Assembly (NCBI RefSeq): GCF_000021305.1 | Contig: NC_011772.1 | Location: forward strand, 3,696,001 to 3,760,000 | DNA: 64,000 nucleotides | Direction of reading: 5' to 3' | DNA from: Bacillus cereus G9842 | GTDB lineage: Bacteria; Bacillota; Bacilli; Bacillales; Bacillaceae_G | In this document: in pieces, positions 48,143 to 57,718 of the stretch | Layout of the letters: every line of letters begins with the position of its first letter | How positions within the stretch are numbered: the stretch's first letter is position 1 | The notes under the pieces: model-generated | What the model was told of the DNA's origin: nothing | The model's database searches: none | What the model saw: only the letters and a program-made list of their open reading frames with translations | Position numbers and translations under genes: made by a program

Positions 48143-48670
48143 ATGATACCAAAGAAACTAATATGTTTAGCACTTCCACTTATGTTATTAGGGGTTGGTT
48201 GTGATATGTCTAAAGACCACCCTAAAGATAGTACAGCGAAAGAAACTACAATTAAAGAGGATTCAACGAAGGAAACTCCAGTTAAGGAGAACCAAATGCA
48301 AGTAGCAGTAGATTATAAAACTTCTGTACTTGACTTAAACAAAGAACTAGAAAGCGCCATGAATGAACTATCTACGATAGTTACTAAAGATAGCACTTTA
48401 AGTGTTTCAAAAGATAGTTATAAAAACGCACTATTATACTTAAGAAACGTAACAAAGAAGTATGATAACTTGAAACCAAGTCATGATCCAGCCTATAAAC
48501 AAGAAGAAACTCATAAACTTATTTTAGACTCAATGAAGACTATGCAAGATGCAATTAGTATTCAATATACTAGCATAGACAACATAGCAAGCGAAGAGTT
48601 TATGAGAGGATTAAACCTAACGAACGAGGCTTCAAACAAGTTTATAGAAGCAATAAAAACATTGAAATAA
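48143..48670 (+). CDS. Phage-borne lipoprotein 1
   Basis: The 175-residue protein has a lipoprotein signal (KKLICLALPLMLLGVGC) and should be lipid-anchored outside the membrane. A charged lysine/threonine/glutamate linker with repeats follows, then a ~115-residue helical domain. That domain resembles the central part of the next two lipoproteins: a core of long helices around a tyrosine-rich loop (KYDNLKPSHDPAY). AAAAAGGAG precedes the ATG. The function is unknown; superinfection exclusion or host-surface change is a guess from location. Confidence 0.75.
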   Translation: MIPKKLICLALPLMLLGVGCDMSKDHPKDSTAKETTIKEDSTKETPVKENQMQVAVDYKTSVLDLNKELESAMNELSTIVTKDSTLSVSKDSYKNALLYLRNVTKKYDNLKPSHDPAYKQEETHKLILDSMKTMQDAISIQYTSIDNIASEEFMRGLNLTNEASNKFIEAIKTLK

Positions 48671-48700
48671 GAAAGCTTTAGTTATCAAGGGGGATTCATA

Positions 48701-49885
48701 ATGAAAGCAAAAAGACTTATAACGTTAGCTTTACCTATCATGTTATTATCAGCTTGTACAACAGAAACATACGGACTTACTCAATCAGAGTTTAAACAGG
48801 TAGACAAAGAGTTTAAAGCAGATAAAATGATAGAAGATATGAAAAAAATGCATTATAGTGATGAAGAGATTGAAAAACAACTAAGAGGTGCATTAGCAAC
48901 TATTAAGGCTAAGCAGGAAGAAGCGGAAAAAAAGTCTAAACCGAAAAAAGACATACAATTAGACTCATACAGTAAAGAAACGAAAACAGATACAGGCAAA
49001 CAATCCTCTGATAAAGACGATACAGAAGGTTTTCCTACAGATAATATAGATAAGAAAGAAAAGAGTACAAATAAACTATCCGAAAAAGAATATGTCAATC
49101 GTGCATTTGAGTTACGTTTAGACTTACAACAAGAAATAGATAGCATAAAAGCAAAAGCTAAATCAATGATGGAAGATGGTGAATCAATTACAAAGCCTAC
49201 AATAGATGCCATTACGGATACGAGACTTGTATTGGATGATTTAGAAAGCATGAATGCACCGAAAAAGTATGAAGAGCAGCAGGAGTACCTCATTAAAGAA
49301 GCTGTAACAAAGAGTAGAGAAGGATTAAATAGAGTAGAAGAAGATATTAGAAAGTTCGGCGACGGTAGAATTGGTACTGTAAGACTAAAAGAAGTACTAG
49401 AAAAAGGTATGAATGATGTAAACTACGGACCTCGTTTGTTGGAAACCTTATTCGAAGATTTTGAAGCAGATTATCCTGGGGCAAAACAGAAAGCAATGGA
49501 TAAGAAACAGAAAGAAAAGAAAGACTCTGATGAAGGGACTGTTAATATCTCTGCAAACGGTAAGGAGTTAGTAGCTGATTGGGGTACATATCGAAATGGT
49601 GAATTTAATCTAGGTTTTGACTTAAAGAAAGATGGTTCTTTCCTCATGTATGAGAGTGAAAACAAGGAAGAGCGTAATCAAACTCATATGATAGGTGAAT
49701 GGAAGTATGACGGGATTAAAAAAGAAATTACCTTCAAGTATAAGAAGTTTATAGAGCATGGCTCAGAGAAAGAAGGTATAGACTTACCACCATATGCGGA
49801 ATTCAAGGTATTATCCTTTAACGGTGATACATTTGAAATGATGGAATTAGAAAGTGAAGTAGTAATGAAAGCAAGGAAACGCTAA
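48701..49885 (+). CDS. Phage-borne lipoprotein 2 with helical and beta-rich domains
   Basis: The 394-residue protein has the signal KRLITLALPIMLLSAC, a charged linker, and the shared helical domain (residues ~130-235, with LESMNAPKKYEEQQ in the loop). It ends in a beta-rich domain of ~100 residues (GKELVADWGTYRNG ... GEWKYDGIKKEITFKY) that looks lipocalin-like. AAGGGGG lies upstream of the ATG and it is 30 bases after lipoprotein 1. The extra C-terminal domain sets it apart from its neighbours. Confidence 0.75.
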   Translation: MKAKRLITLALPIMLLSACTTETYGLTQSEFKQVDKEFKADKMIEDMKKMHYSDEEIEKQLRGALATIKAKQEEAEKKSKPKKDIQLDSYSKETKTDTGKQSSDKDDTEGFPTDNIDKKEKSTNKLSEKEYVNRAFELRLDLQQEIDSIKAKAKSMMEDGESITKPTIDAITDTRLVLDDLESMNAPKKYEEQQEYLIKEAVTKSREGLNRVEEDIRKFGDGRIGTVRLKEVLEKGMNDVNYGPRLLETLFEDFEADYPGAKQKAMDKKQKEKKDSDEGTVNISANGKELVADWGTYRNGEFNLGFDLKKDGSFLMYESENKEERNQTHMIGEWKYDGIKKEITFKYKKFIEHGSEKEGIDLPPYAEFKVLSFNGDTFEMMELESEVVMKARKR

Positions 49886-49966
49886 AGAAGCAAGTAAGCT
49901 GTATAAAAACGTAAACAATAGAGTATAAAGGGAATCTACAAAATAAGAAGTAAAGGGGTAGGAGAA

Positions 49967-50707
49967 ATGAAAAACAAGAAACTAATATGTTTAGCACTTC
50001 CAATTATGTTATCAGCGATAGGTTGTTCAAATAATGACATAGAAAAAGAAAAGAAAACTGATAACTTACAAGTAGCAGAGTCAGAAAAGAAAACTGAAAC
50101 AAGATCTGATAAGGATGTTATAAAATCGTTAAATGAAGAAGTAGATAAACTACATAAAGAAAAGGACGAGTTAGAAAAGAAGATACAAGATGAAAAAGCT
50201 AGTAAAGAAAAAATAAGTAAAGAGAAAGACGAGTTAGAGAAGAAAATACAAGATGAAGCAGCTAGTAAAAAAGAAGTAAGTAAAGAGAAAGATGTAATTA
50301 AAAAGGAAGACAAGATAGAAGACAATACGAGATTCAGTACTATAAAAGAGTATCAAGAGACAGTGTATAAACTTGCTAATAACTTTGAATCCGAATTACG
50401 CGCCACGAAACCAATAATTGAAAAAGATAAAACACTATTGACAAATAAAGACGAATTAAAAGCGCAGTATGATAAAGTACAAGTACAAGCTGACAAGATA
50501 AAATCTCTTCACCCACCTAAGGAGTACACAGATTTACAAATCGGACTGATAGATTCCTTAACAGTATATCAAAAGGCAGTAGCCGGCATGTTTTCAGGCT
50601 TAGACGAAAGGGATAAAGAAAAGGTTAAAGGGTATGAACAATCTGTAATGGATGGTTTGGCATACTTTAAAGATTCACTAAACGCAATAAAAGAAATAAA
50701 GGAATAA
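49967..50707 (+). CDS. Phage-borne lipoprotein 3 with coiled coil
   Basis: The 246-residue protein has the signal KKLICLALPIMLSAIGC, nearly identical in DNA to that of lipoprotein 1 (27 identical bases, 48152-48178 and 49976-50002). A long coiled coil with two tandem ~22-residue units (KDELEKKIQDE ...) spans residues ~45-105. The shared helical domain follows (KIKSLHPPKEYTDLQ in the loop). GTAGGAG precedes the ATG. The three genes are evidently duplicates with different linkers. Confidence 0.75.
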   Translation: MKNKKLICLALPIMLSAIGCSNNDIEKEKKTDNLQVAESEKKTETRSDKDVIKSLNEEVDKLHKEKDELEKKIQDEKASKEKISKEKDELEKKIQDEAASKKEVSKEKDVIKKEDKIEDNTRFSTIKEYQETVYKLANNFESELRATKPIIEKDKTLLTNKDELKAQYDKVQVQADKIKSLHPPKEYTDLQIGLIDSLTVYQKAVAGMFSGLDERDKEKVKGYEQSVMDGLAYFKDSLNAIKEIKE

Positions 50708-50739
50708 GTTATGTCCTTTAATCTAAGGGGAGCATCTTC

Positions 50740-50832
50740 ATGAAAGTTGTACGCTCTATATTTAAAGGCTTTCGTTTAATAGGTTTAATTGTAAAGCCAG
50801 TACTTAAAGCATTATCTAAAAGTAAATTTTAA
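50740..50832 (+). CDS. Thirty-residue cationic amphipathic peptide
   Basis: ATG 50740 has AAGGGGAGC eight bases upstream. The frame encodes 30 residues (MKVVRSIFKGFRLIGLIV ... ALSKSKF) with eight lysine/arginine and no acidic residues. The middle is hydrophobic and helix-prone. A strong terminator follows 14 bases later. It may be a membrane-active peptide or toxin. No family is recognised, and no antisense RNA was identified. Confidence 0.6.
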   Translation: MKVVRSIFKGFRLIGLIVKPVLKALSKSKF

Positions 50833-50846
50833 ATCTCATAAAAATT

Positions 50847-50887
50847 AAGATCCCCTTCTGCATATGAGTGCATCAGGGGATCTTTTT
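50847..50887 (+). terminator. Terminator of the lipoprotein-peptide operon
   Basis: AAGATCCCC pairs with GGGGATCTT across a structured loop, followed by TTT. It ends the plus-strand group beginning at 48143. Confidence 0.88.
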
Positions 50888-51227
50888 CAAATTATTCTAT
50901 TCGTTCTACAGACAGTACTCATAGATAAATAAGAAACGGTGTATATTTACCCTAACATTTATAAAGATGAAAATCAATATATAATTATCTACATATAGAA
51001 CCAGATAATAATTTTAGTTCATAAAACTATTCTTTTCTATGAAATATTTAGTATATGCATAGACTTCATTTGCCGTTACATAGTATCCCTTTGCTATTGT
51101 GTAATTTATATTTGGCACCATTAAAAATATGCAACATTGCATATTGTTATAATATATATAAATGTTGTAATTTACATTTAACCCCTGTAAAATTTAGGGT
51201 GTAAAAAATATTATAGGAGATGTGATT
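50888..51227. promoter_or_regulatory. Region upstream of the secreted-protein gene, with an operator-like palindrome
   Basis: This 340-base gap holds the perfect inverted repeat ATATGCAA-CA-TTGCATAT (51127-51144) four bases before a TATAAT hexamer (51148-51153). The palindrome would lie between -35 and -10 of a plus-strand promoter, where a repressor could act. No good -35 is seen. Nothing else was found. Confidence 0.45.
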
Positions 51228-51734
51228 ATGAAGAAAATTTTAACTTCACTTATGCTAATTGGATTAGTAGTATTTGGCTTTATTTTACCAAGCAATAATG
51301 CAAGTGCAGCTGAAAACACACCACTTGTCGACAAAGTGCAAATTACTAACATCGGAAACAATGAGTATATCGACTATGGGCAAGGTAAAAAGTATCGAGT
51401 TTATGCATATAAAAACACAACATTCAAAGGATATGCATATGACGCAAATGGACAAGCAGTACCTGCTGGTACAACTTTTTACATTTACTTCGATGGCGCA
51501 CTAAATTTTGCTAAAAAAGATATTTTATGTACTGTAGGAGCAAATGGCGCATTTGAAGGTTCAGTGGAAATGCCTAGTGGTAAGGGGAATTATTCTTTCT
51601 GGGCTTCAAGATCAACACACTACTACGATATTGTGAATCTTGGTTATTACAATGGTCCTAACAAAACTAATCCGATTTCAAAAGCAAATGAAAAAACAGT
51701 TTATCATTACTCTCACGGAGTATATCATCCATAA
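51228..51734 (+). CDS. Secreted protein, possibly DUF5065 family
   Basis: The 168-residue protein has a clear signal peptide (MKKILTSLMLIGLVVFGFIL, cleavage likely near ASA-AEN) and a beta-rich mature part full of tyrosine and glycine (GYAYDANGQAVPAGTTFYIY). It resembles small secreted B. cereus-group proteins of the DUF5065 type; I am not certain of that name. ATG 51228 is chosen because AGGAGA lies seven bases before it. It has its own terminator and sits between the lipoproteins and the lysis genes. Confidence 0.7.
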   Translation: MKKILTSLMLIGLVVFGFILPSNNASAAENTPLVDKVQITNIGNNEYIDYGQGKKYRVYAYKNTTFKGYAYDANGQAVPAGTTFYIYFDGALNFAKKDILCTVGANGAFEGSVEMPSGKGNYSFWASRSTHYYDIVNLGYYNGPNKTNPISKANEKTVYHYSHGVYHP

Positions 51735-51735
51735 A

Positions 51736-51768
51736 AAAAGAGCCAGCCTATATAAGCTGGCCTTTTTT
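51736..51768 (+). terminator. Terminator of the secreted-protein gene
   Basis: GCCAGC (51742-51747) pairs with GCTGGC (51756-51761) between long A and T runs. Confidence 0.85.
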
Positions 51769-51904
51769 TATTTTATAGAAATATAGACGTTATAAGTCAT
51801 AATTCAGTAATTTTTTCCTTTTAAATCGTGTTCTTTATATTGTACGGGTGCTTTCGGCTTAAATACTCAGTTTAGATATGATGAATTAGTAAATATAAAT
51901 TAAA

Positions 51905-51927
51905 AGAAGCCGCCCAACAGGGTGGCT
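51905..51927 (-). terminator. Terminator of the phage late operon
   Basis: On the minus strand AAGCCACCC pairs with GGGCGGCTT (one mismatch) and TCTTTT follows, nine bases beyond the endolysin stop. Confidence 0.7.
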
Positions 51928-51935
51928 TTCAATGT

Positions 51936-52745
51936 TTATTTTTTAATGTACTCGTACCACCAGTTTCTTTCATCCATCCAAGCTGTAATCTTATCAAGTT
52001 CACCATTAGGCAGTACTTCAGTTTGTAAGTACGCTAAACCAGTTAATGGATCAGAGATAACCTTCCCTTTTGTTCCACGCTCATTCATAGCATTTACGAC
52101 TTCCTGAACCAGTGAAATGCCAAACCCACCAGATTTAACATATTGATAGCCACCATTAGCAACAGATTGTTTTGTATGTTCCTCTCCTGTAAACCAAGAT
52201 AACGGTTTACTGCCAATCAATTGGTTCAAATCACACTTACCGATACCAGGTACATTACCTGTCTCTGTGTATTGCCAGATATCACATGGATAAGCTGGTC
52301 TATTCCCACCATATCGAGGAATCCATAAGAAATCAGCGTTTACTTTATCCGCTTGGAACTCTTTATATGTATGATGACCAACATATAGCCCAACCTTTTT
52401 AGCACCTAACTGGCGTAATTCATCGATAAAAGCTAACGTTCCAGCTAACATATTCCCCATTGTTTTCACTTCCACATCCGCTACCCAAAACAATGCATCT
52501 TTATCTCCACGATTCCAAAAGTCGCGAGCTTCTACACGTGCATCATTTTCAGAAACAAATCGACAAAACGCATAGTTACCAAAAGAAACACCACGTTTTT
52601 TCATTTCACCAACATAACTTTGATACATATGATCAACTACGTTAGAACCATCTTGTACCCTAGCAATTACTAAGTCTAATTGCAGTGCTGCTACATCCCA
52701 GTTAATATTACCATTCCATTTTGAAATATCGACGATATACCCCAT
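51936..52745 (-). CDS. GH25 endolysin (PlyB-like muramidase)
   Basis: The 269-residue enzyme should cut the glycan backbone of peptidoglycan at the end of infection. Residues 1-~190 form the GH25 domain: [10 protein letters not shown] at the start, VADVEVKTM (catalytic acidic pair region) and the C-terminal [20 protein letters not shown]. The last ~60 residues ([20 protein letters not shown] ... [14 protein letters not shown]) look like the cell-wall-binding domain found in Bacillus phage amidases such as PlyL. Its start shares a base with the holin stop. Confidence 0.92.
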   Translation of the reverse strand: MGYIVDISKWNGNINWDVAALQLDLVIARVQDGSNVVDHMYQSYVGEMKKRGVSFGNYAFCRFVSENDARVEARDFWNRGDKDALFWVADVEVKTMGNMLAGTLAFIDELRQLGAKKVGLYVGHHTYKEFQADKVNADFLWIPRYGGNRPAYPCDIWQYTETGNVPGIGKCDLNQLIGSKPLSWFTGEEHTKQSVANGGYQYVKSGGFGISLVQEVVNAMNERGTKGKVISDPLTGLAYLQTEVLPNGELDKITAWMDERNWWYEYIKK

Positions 52746-52972
52746 TATTGAACATCTCCTTCAAATAGTTTTTGTTTGATTTCTGTTACATCTTTAGAGA
52801 TAGATCCAAAAGCCTTTGCTTGCTCTTCTATGACTTGTTGGTTTCTATCAATTACTTGTTGATACTTTTCTTCACGCTGCTCATTCTTTTTTTGCGTAGT
52901 AAATAGCATCCACACAAATAACGCTGCAAATGCACCTTGTTGAATAACTGAGTTGAAAATTGCATCTTCCAC
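52745..52972 (-). CDS. BhlA/UviB-type holin
   Basis: The 75-residue protein ([20 protein letters not shown] ...) has one N-terminal membrane helix followed by a charged helical tail ([20 protein letters not shown]), the plan of BhlA holin-like proteins. GTG 52972 is chosen because GGAG lies nine bases upstream; the ATG at 52981 directly abuts that site. It is followed by the endolysin, the usual lysis cassette order. Confidence 0.82.
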   Translation of the reverse strand: MEDAIFNSVIQQGAFAALFVWMLFTTQKKNEQREEKYQQVIDRNQQVIEEQAKAFGSISKDVTEIKQKLFEGDVQ

Positions 52973-53011
52973 TGTTCTCATCTCCTTTTTTGACAATAAA
53001 AAAAGACCAGC

Positions 53012-53377
53012 TTATGGCTGCTCTATTTGCGTTGTATTTTCATTAGTTGGTGGTTGCTGTGATGGATAATTCCCCGTAAGCGATGTATAACATTCTATAC
53101 AAATATGCTTTTTTGCAAATCCCATATCTAGTTCATATAGACGTGCTCCACGTTTACAGATTTCGCATCTTGTTGCGATTCTAAAGCTTATAGTTCCATC
53201 AAGTTCCCTCCATACCTCAACTTTATTCATGCCATTTGAAAGCCCTGCATTATTTAATACATTAATAGGGATGTTTACAAAAATTCCAGTTTCAGATCTT
53301 TCCAACTCTACTAAATATCCCATAAACGGTGTTACATCCCCACGTTGTGGAGTTGTAACAGCTGAATTCTGATTCAT
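53012..53377 (-). CDS. Phage protein with AbrB-like segment and zinc ribbon
   Basis: The 121-residue protein has a central segment reminiscent of swapped-hairpin AbrB domains (GIFVNIPINVLNNAGLSNG). Two CxxC pairs follow (CEIC and CIEC, 27 residues apart) that could bind zinc. The proline/glutamine-rich tail looks disordered. It lies between the tail-tip and holin genes. I do not know the family; a DNA-binding or assembly role would both be possible. Confidence 0.6.
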   Translation of the reverse strand: MNQNSAVTTPQRGDVTPFMGYLVELERSETGIFVNIPINVLNNAGLSNGMNKVEVWRELDGTISFRIATRCEICKRGARLYELDMGFAKKHICIECYTSLTGNYPSQQPPTNENTTQIEQP

Positions 53378-53398
53378 ATACTATTACTCCTTTCTTCC

Positions 53399-56300
53399 TT
53401 ATCCCAAACTATTAAAGTGCCATCCATTTGAGTTACAGACATAGAATCCTAACCCTCGGTTTCCTTCTACAAAACGAATATGTCCCCATTGTTGGAATCC
53501 ACCGCCGCCTAAATTAATTCCTTGCATCGCCCTTATATTAGAAAAAACTTTTACATCCTTTTCTGTACTTATATCAAACGTTTGTCCGTCTGCTGCTGGT
53601 TTTATATTATTATTCACACCGCCTACAGCAAGCGCGTTAAACGGCTGAATGCCATCTGCTCTTTCTGCTGCAGCACGATCCCAATTATACATAGATGCAT
53701 ATTTGCCACTGTATAGCGTTACACCACTTACACAAATCGCTGTCCCTTGTCTCATGTCAGCATTAGCAGAACAAACTTTAATAATCAATGCGTGTTGTTG
53801 CGGAATATAGTTTTTCGGCACTTTGAAGGTAAATGAATATCTTCTGATTTCTCCATAAAATGTAGATGGCTCAGGAAAGTCCATTTTTTGTTCATTCCAT
53901 ATATCGTAACTTACATTGTCTCGGAATTTAACACAACATACATGTAAGCGTGGTTTCCCTGTTTTACGTACACCATTTATCATAGATGCTCTAAAGTGAG
54001 CAGATACTGTGTATTCATTTCCGGGATGTATGCCATTATTCACGATTGCTTCTGGATAGTTATACATGTCTACCCTTGTAGCATTCACCATTTGCTCGTA
54101 ATCGAATATATGTGTATTCTTTTCTATTACGACATTTCCCCATGACCTCCAAGTAAGACCGTATCCACCTTCAAACCCATAATAATCGTTATGTCCAATG
54201 TTTTTCTTTGTAACACTAGAAAAATCGGGATCTGCTATTAGGTTTCGTCTTGATACCGCAGTTGTTTTTGTTCCCCATTCGTCTTGGAATAGAAAATCTA
54301 GCATTTTAACAGTTACACCATCTTTATCAATAGTTATCTTGTCACCGTTAATTCTAATAAGATTCGTATTAATGCCTTTTGCTGTTAGCCATTTGACCAT
54401 TGTATCTGCATTAATATCCAGTTTTGCAGCATTGATTGTAATTTTCCCAGGGGACATATTGATGGCAGTGACAATTCCGTCCTTTAAAATCTGCGCTAAA
54501 ATCCCTTCATCTAAAACTTCTAACCTAGATTCCGTTTTCCTTGCATAGGCATTATAAGTCTCATTTATAAACGTTTCTTGTTTTCTAGAAACGATTGTAA
54601 TACCTTTTTCATTTGCACCAATACTTCTTTCTAACTCTGTAACTTTCTGATTGTATTTCTCAGTAGCTACTCTATTAGCTATATCTTCTAGCATTTTATC
54701 AACGTCCGTTTGATCTTTCGGATGTAACCAAAATTCTGTAGCTATAGTGCCACGTTGTAACATAGGTGCAGCACACCATAAACGCCCATTTCTTGTAACG
54801 TAATAACGCCATCTCACAAACGATGCATTGGCTGGTGCTTTATCTGAACATACAGCACGAACCCATGTATGATTTACAACCTTGATATTCGTTCTAGCTG
54901 TTTTAATGCGAGTTTTTTTGTCAGCAGTCCACCATTCAATTTCAATAAATGCACCACCACTATCAATAGGTGTTTTCCCATCAGTATTGAAATAACCTGA
55001 TGCAACAAATTCTTCGTTAACCTGACACTCAATGAATTGGCTTGTAAGTCCCCACCAACGATCTTGAGTCTGGCCAGTAACGGTAATTGCAAATGTATTC
55101 ATACCTTTGTATTTTAAATTCGTATCAACAGAACCAATAGCCCCATTACCGCTATTCCAAAACCAATATTTCTGTCCTAACTTAAAATCAGCATCACGCA
55201 ACTCGTTGACAGTACCTAAACCGCCTACATAATCCTCAACATCTTTCTTTTTCATTGTTAATTTCAACGCTTCAGAGTGTTGCTGTATCGTTGTGCCCGC
55301 CTGAGTTAATGTTTTCCCTTGCTCAGTTTGTGTTTCCTGTAATTTCTTAACACTTGCAGTTGTTCCTTCTGCATTCTTTTCTACAGTGTTAACACGTTCA
55401 TTAAAAGAGATTTGTGTTTTTTCTACCGTTTTTATACTTTCTTTAATACCATCCACACTTTTTTCAATCTCGGTTGTTTTCTTAGTGAATTCATCACTCG
55501 TTACTTGATTTTCTGGAGCTGGTGTCCAATCCTGTGGCTTATTACCTTTATATAAAGCAACCCATTCTACAATGGCTTTTGTAGTGTTACTTGGAAAGTT
55601 ATACAGACTCAACTTTCTTTCATTTCCACTCGTTGCTGCTACAGCTTTAAAAGTTACATAGGTTATTCCATTCGCATAAACACTTGTAGCATATCCAACA
55701 TTATTCGAACCGCCATTTTGCCAAATCCCGAACTTCTGCCCATTCGGAACGCTACCTTTAATTACAAATGTATATTCTTCACCTGTAGAGAAATTTTCGG
55801 TTAGAGAATATGGATTGATTAGATAATCTATTTTTTCGTATTTAGCATTTGAATCTAATAACAGATTACGTCCTCCAGCTTTATCGTTATTAACTTTCTT
55901 TTCTACACTCTCCAACTTCTCACTAATCTGACCAGCCTTTTCAGTAATTTCAGTTGTGGTTTTCTTTAAAGCATTTGTTGTTTGCTGCACCTCAGAGATT
56001 GTCTTTTTTGTACCTTCAAAAGTCTCTTCTACTGTATTTAATTTTCCAGTGATTTCACCATCTTTTTTTGTTAATAACTCAATAGATTTAGTAAAACCTT
56101 CGTTGGTTTGTTTCATTTCAGAGACAGTTTTATTAATTTCACCTTGAGAGTTTTGTACATTTTTAATAGTTTGCGAAACTTCTTGGAGACTATTTTTAAC
56201 TTCCTTGAATTGTCCCGAAGCTTCTTTTTGCGCTTCTTCCACTTTTTTATTTAATTCTTCTTTTGTAAGTTTAATATCCTTATTAACCTGCTCCATTGTT

Positions 56301-57718
56301 TCTTTCTTGATAGTTTCCACATCAGGAATAAGAGGCTCCCAACCTTTACCGTTCCACACTTTTAAAATACCAGGTTTACCGTTGCTAATATCTCGCCATA
56401 ATGTTTTACCTACTATAAGATTATCGGTCGGTGGATTTTTAGCTTCGATTATATTTACCATATTATTTTTAAGATTCTCTTGAACTTTTTCAGCCAGTGT
56501 TTTTGCTACTTCTGATTCTCTCTTAGCATTATTAGCTGTTTCATTTGCATCTTTCACTAATTTATCTAACTGATTTATCAGTTCTTGCTTACTACCTAGT
56601 GAACTAAGGATACGATTGTAAATCTTTCGTAGTTCTTCATTTGAATCTGTAATCTCACGGTAATCACCAAATGCGTATTTATCTTGCGAAGGATCAGTAT
56701 GTGATTCATCACCAGCGATTGCCCTTGCTTCTAAATAAAGCTTAGGTGTGAATCCAACATCTTTAATTCGGATTGTATCTCCTTCATTGATTAACTCGTG
56801 AGCCAGTCCAAATACACGCCCTATACTTTGTGCTTGAACATCATAAGAGACAGAGGTATTCACACGTTTTGCTAACTCTATTTTCATAAGAGTCAATAAG
56901 CGTTCTGGTGTTATATCTTCTTCTGTTTCTGGAGTATAAAATCCAAATTTGTGTTTACCTTTTTCATTCCAACGTTGAAATGCATCGTTATCCACAATAT
57001 ATGGAATACCCTTATTTATATCTGAGATAGTGAGAACTTCTCCACCTTCTTTTTTGATAAAGCCAATTAAAGCTGTACAAATGTTTTGTGAGTTTTCAAT
57101 ACGTTTAATTCCAACTAAATCTTTACCTAACGTGACTTCCTTTCCTGTTTCTCTTCCTCTTTTTTTCACCATGTCTACATACCAACCTGCAATTCGAGAA
57201 CCAACCACTTCAACACGGTATATAATTTCTAGTTCAAATAGGGAAGCAATCTTTTTTAAGAAACTCAATGGATCTATAAATTCATCAATAGTCATAGAAT
57301 GAAATCCAGCATACTCCGTTTTACCACGCTTCCATTTTGTACCTACAAGAGCAATATCCATAAATTCATTTACTGTCTTACCTTCAATTTTCTGCGGACG
57401 AATATAGTCATCTTTAGCAAGATTAATCCATGCACCTGATGCATAAGTAATTACGGATCTATCGTCAGGGTCTTTTTCTACTTCAGTGATTACATACGGA
57501 ACAATACGCCCATCCCTTACTTCTTTTAATACTAAGTTTTGTTGCATAAGTGTTGCTGCATATTTCGTGTTATCAAATACTTTAAACTCTAAAGTATCGA
57601 TATTATTCTTGATTTCCCAATGACGTTTATCATCCCAATAATCTTTTGGTTGTATAGCTGAAACGATTTGACTAGTTTTAAAATCAATAATATGTAAGAC
57701 TCCACTTGGTGTTCTCAT
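53399..57718 (-). CDS. Phage tail-tip / minor structural protein (Tal-like)
   Basis: The 1439-residue protein begins with the prophage tail domain of siphophage tail-associated proteins (residues 1-~370: DTLEFKVFDNTKYAATL, PYVITEVEKD, VTYASGAWINL). A coiled-coil stalk of heptad-rich helices follows (~370-620 and 755-850). Between and after the stalks are beta-rich, carbohydrate-binding-like modules (GRNLLLDSNAKYEKID, RRNLIADPDFSSV). The C-terminus should contact the cell surface. Its ATG overlaps the Dit stop by four bases (ATGA). Confidence 0.87.
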   Translation of the reverse strand: MRTPSGVLHIIDFKTSQIVSAIQPKDYWDDKRHWEIKNNIDTLEFKVFDNTKYAATLMQQNLVLKEVRDGRIVPYVITEVEKDPDDRSVITYASGAWINLAKDDYIRPQKIEGKTVNEFMDIALVGTKWKRGKTEYAGFHSMTIDEFIDPLSFLKKIASLFELEIIYRVEVVGSRIAGWYVDMVKKRGRETGKEVTLGKDLVGIKRIENSQNICTALIGFIKKEGGEVLTISDINKGIPYIVDNDAFQRWNEKGKHKFGFYTPETEEDITPERLLTLMKIELAKRVNTSVSYDVQAQSIGRVFGLAHELINEGDTIRIKDVGFTPKLYLEARAIAGDESHTDPSQDKYAFGDYREITDSNEELRKIYNRILSSLGSKQELINQLDKLVKDANETANNAKRESEVAKTLAEKVQENLKNNMVNIIEAKNPPTDNLIVGKTLWRDISNGKPGILKVWNGKGWEPLIPDVETIKKETMEQVNKDIKLTKEELNKKVEEAQKEASGQFKEVKNSLQEVSQTIKNVQNSQGEINKTVSEMKQTNEGFTKSIELLTKKDGEITGKLNTVEETFEGTKKTISEVQQTTNALKKTTTEITEKAGQISEKLESVEKKVNNDKAGGRNLLLDSNAKYEKIDYLINPYSLTENFSTGEEYTFVIKGSVPNGQKFGIWQNGGSNNVGYATSVYANGITYVTFKAVAATSGNERKLSLYNFPSNTTKAIVEWVALYKGNKPQDWTPAPENQVTSDEFTKKTTEIEKSVDGIKESIKTVEKTQISFNERVNTVEKNAEGTTASVKKLQETQTEQGKTLTQAGTTIQQHSEALKLTMKKKDVEDYVGGLGTVNELRDADFKLGQKYWFWNSGNGAIGSVDTNLKYKGMNTFAITVTGQTQDRWWGLTSQFIECQVNEEFVASGYFNTDGKTPIDSGGAFIEIEWWTADKKTRIKTARTNIKVVNHTWVRAVCSDKAPANASFVRWRYYVTRNGRLWCAAPMLQRGTIATEFWLHPKDQTDVDKMLEDIANRVATEKYNQKVTELERSIGANEKGITIVSRKQETFINETYNAYARKTESRLEVLDEGILAQILKDGIVTAINMSPGKITINAAKLDINADTMVKWLTAKGINTNLIRINGDKITIDKDGVTVKMLDFLFQDEWGTKTTAVSRRNLIADPDFSSVTKKNIGHNDYYGFEGGYGLTWRSWGNVVIEKNTHIFDYEQMVNATRVDMYNYPEAIVNNGIHPGNEYTVSAHFRASMINGVRKTGKPRLHVCCVKFRDNVSYDIWNEQKMDFPEPSTFYGEIRRYSFTFKVPKNYIPQQHALIIKVCSANADMRQGTAICVSGVTLYSGKYASMYNWDRAAAERADGIQPFNALAVGGVNNNIKPAADGQTFDISTEKDVKVFSNIRAMQGINLGGGGFQQWGHIRFVEGNRGLGFYVCNSNGWHFNSLG

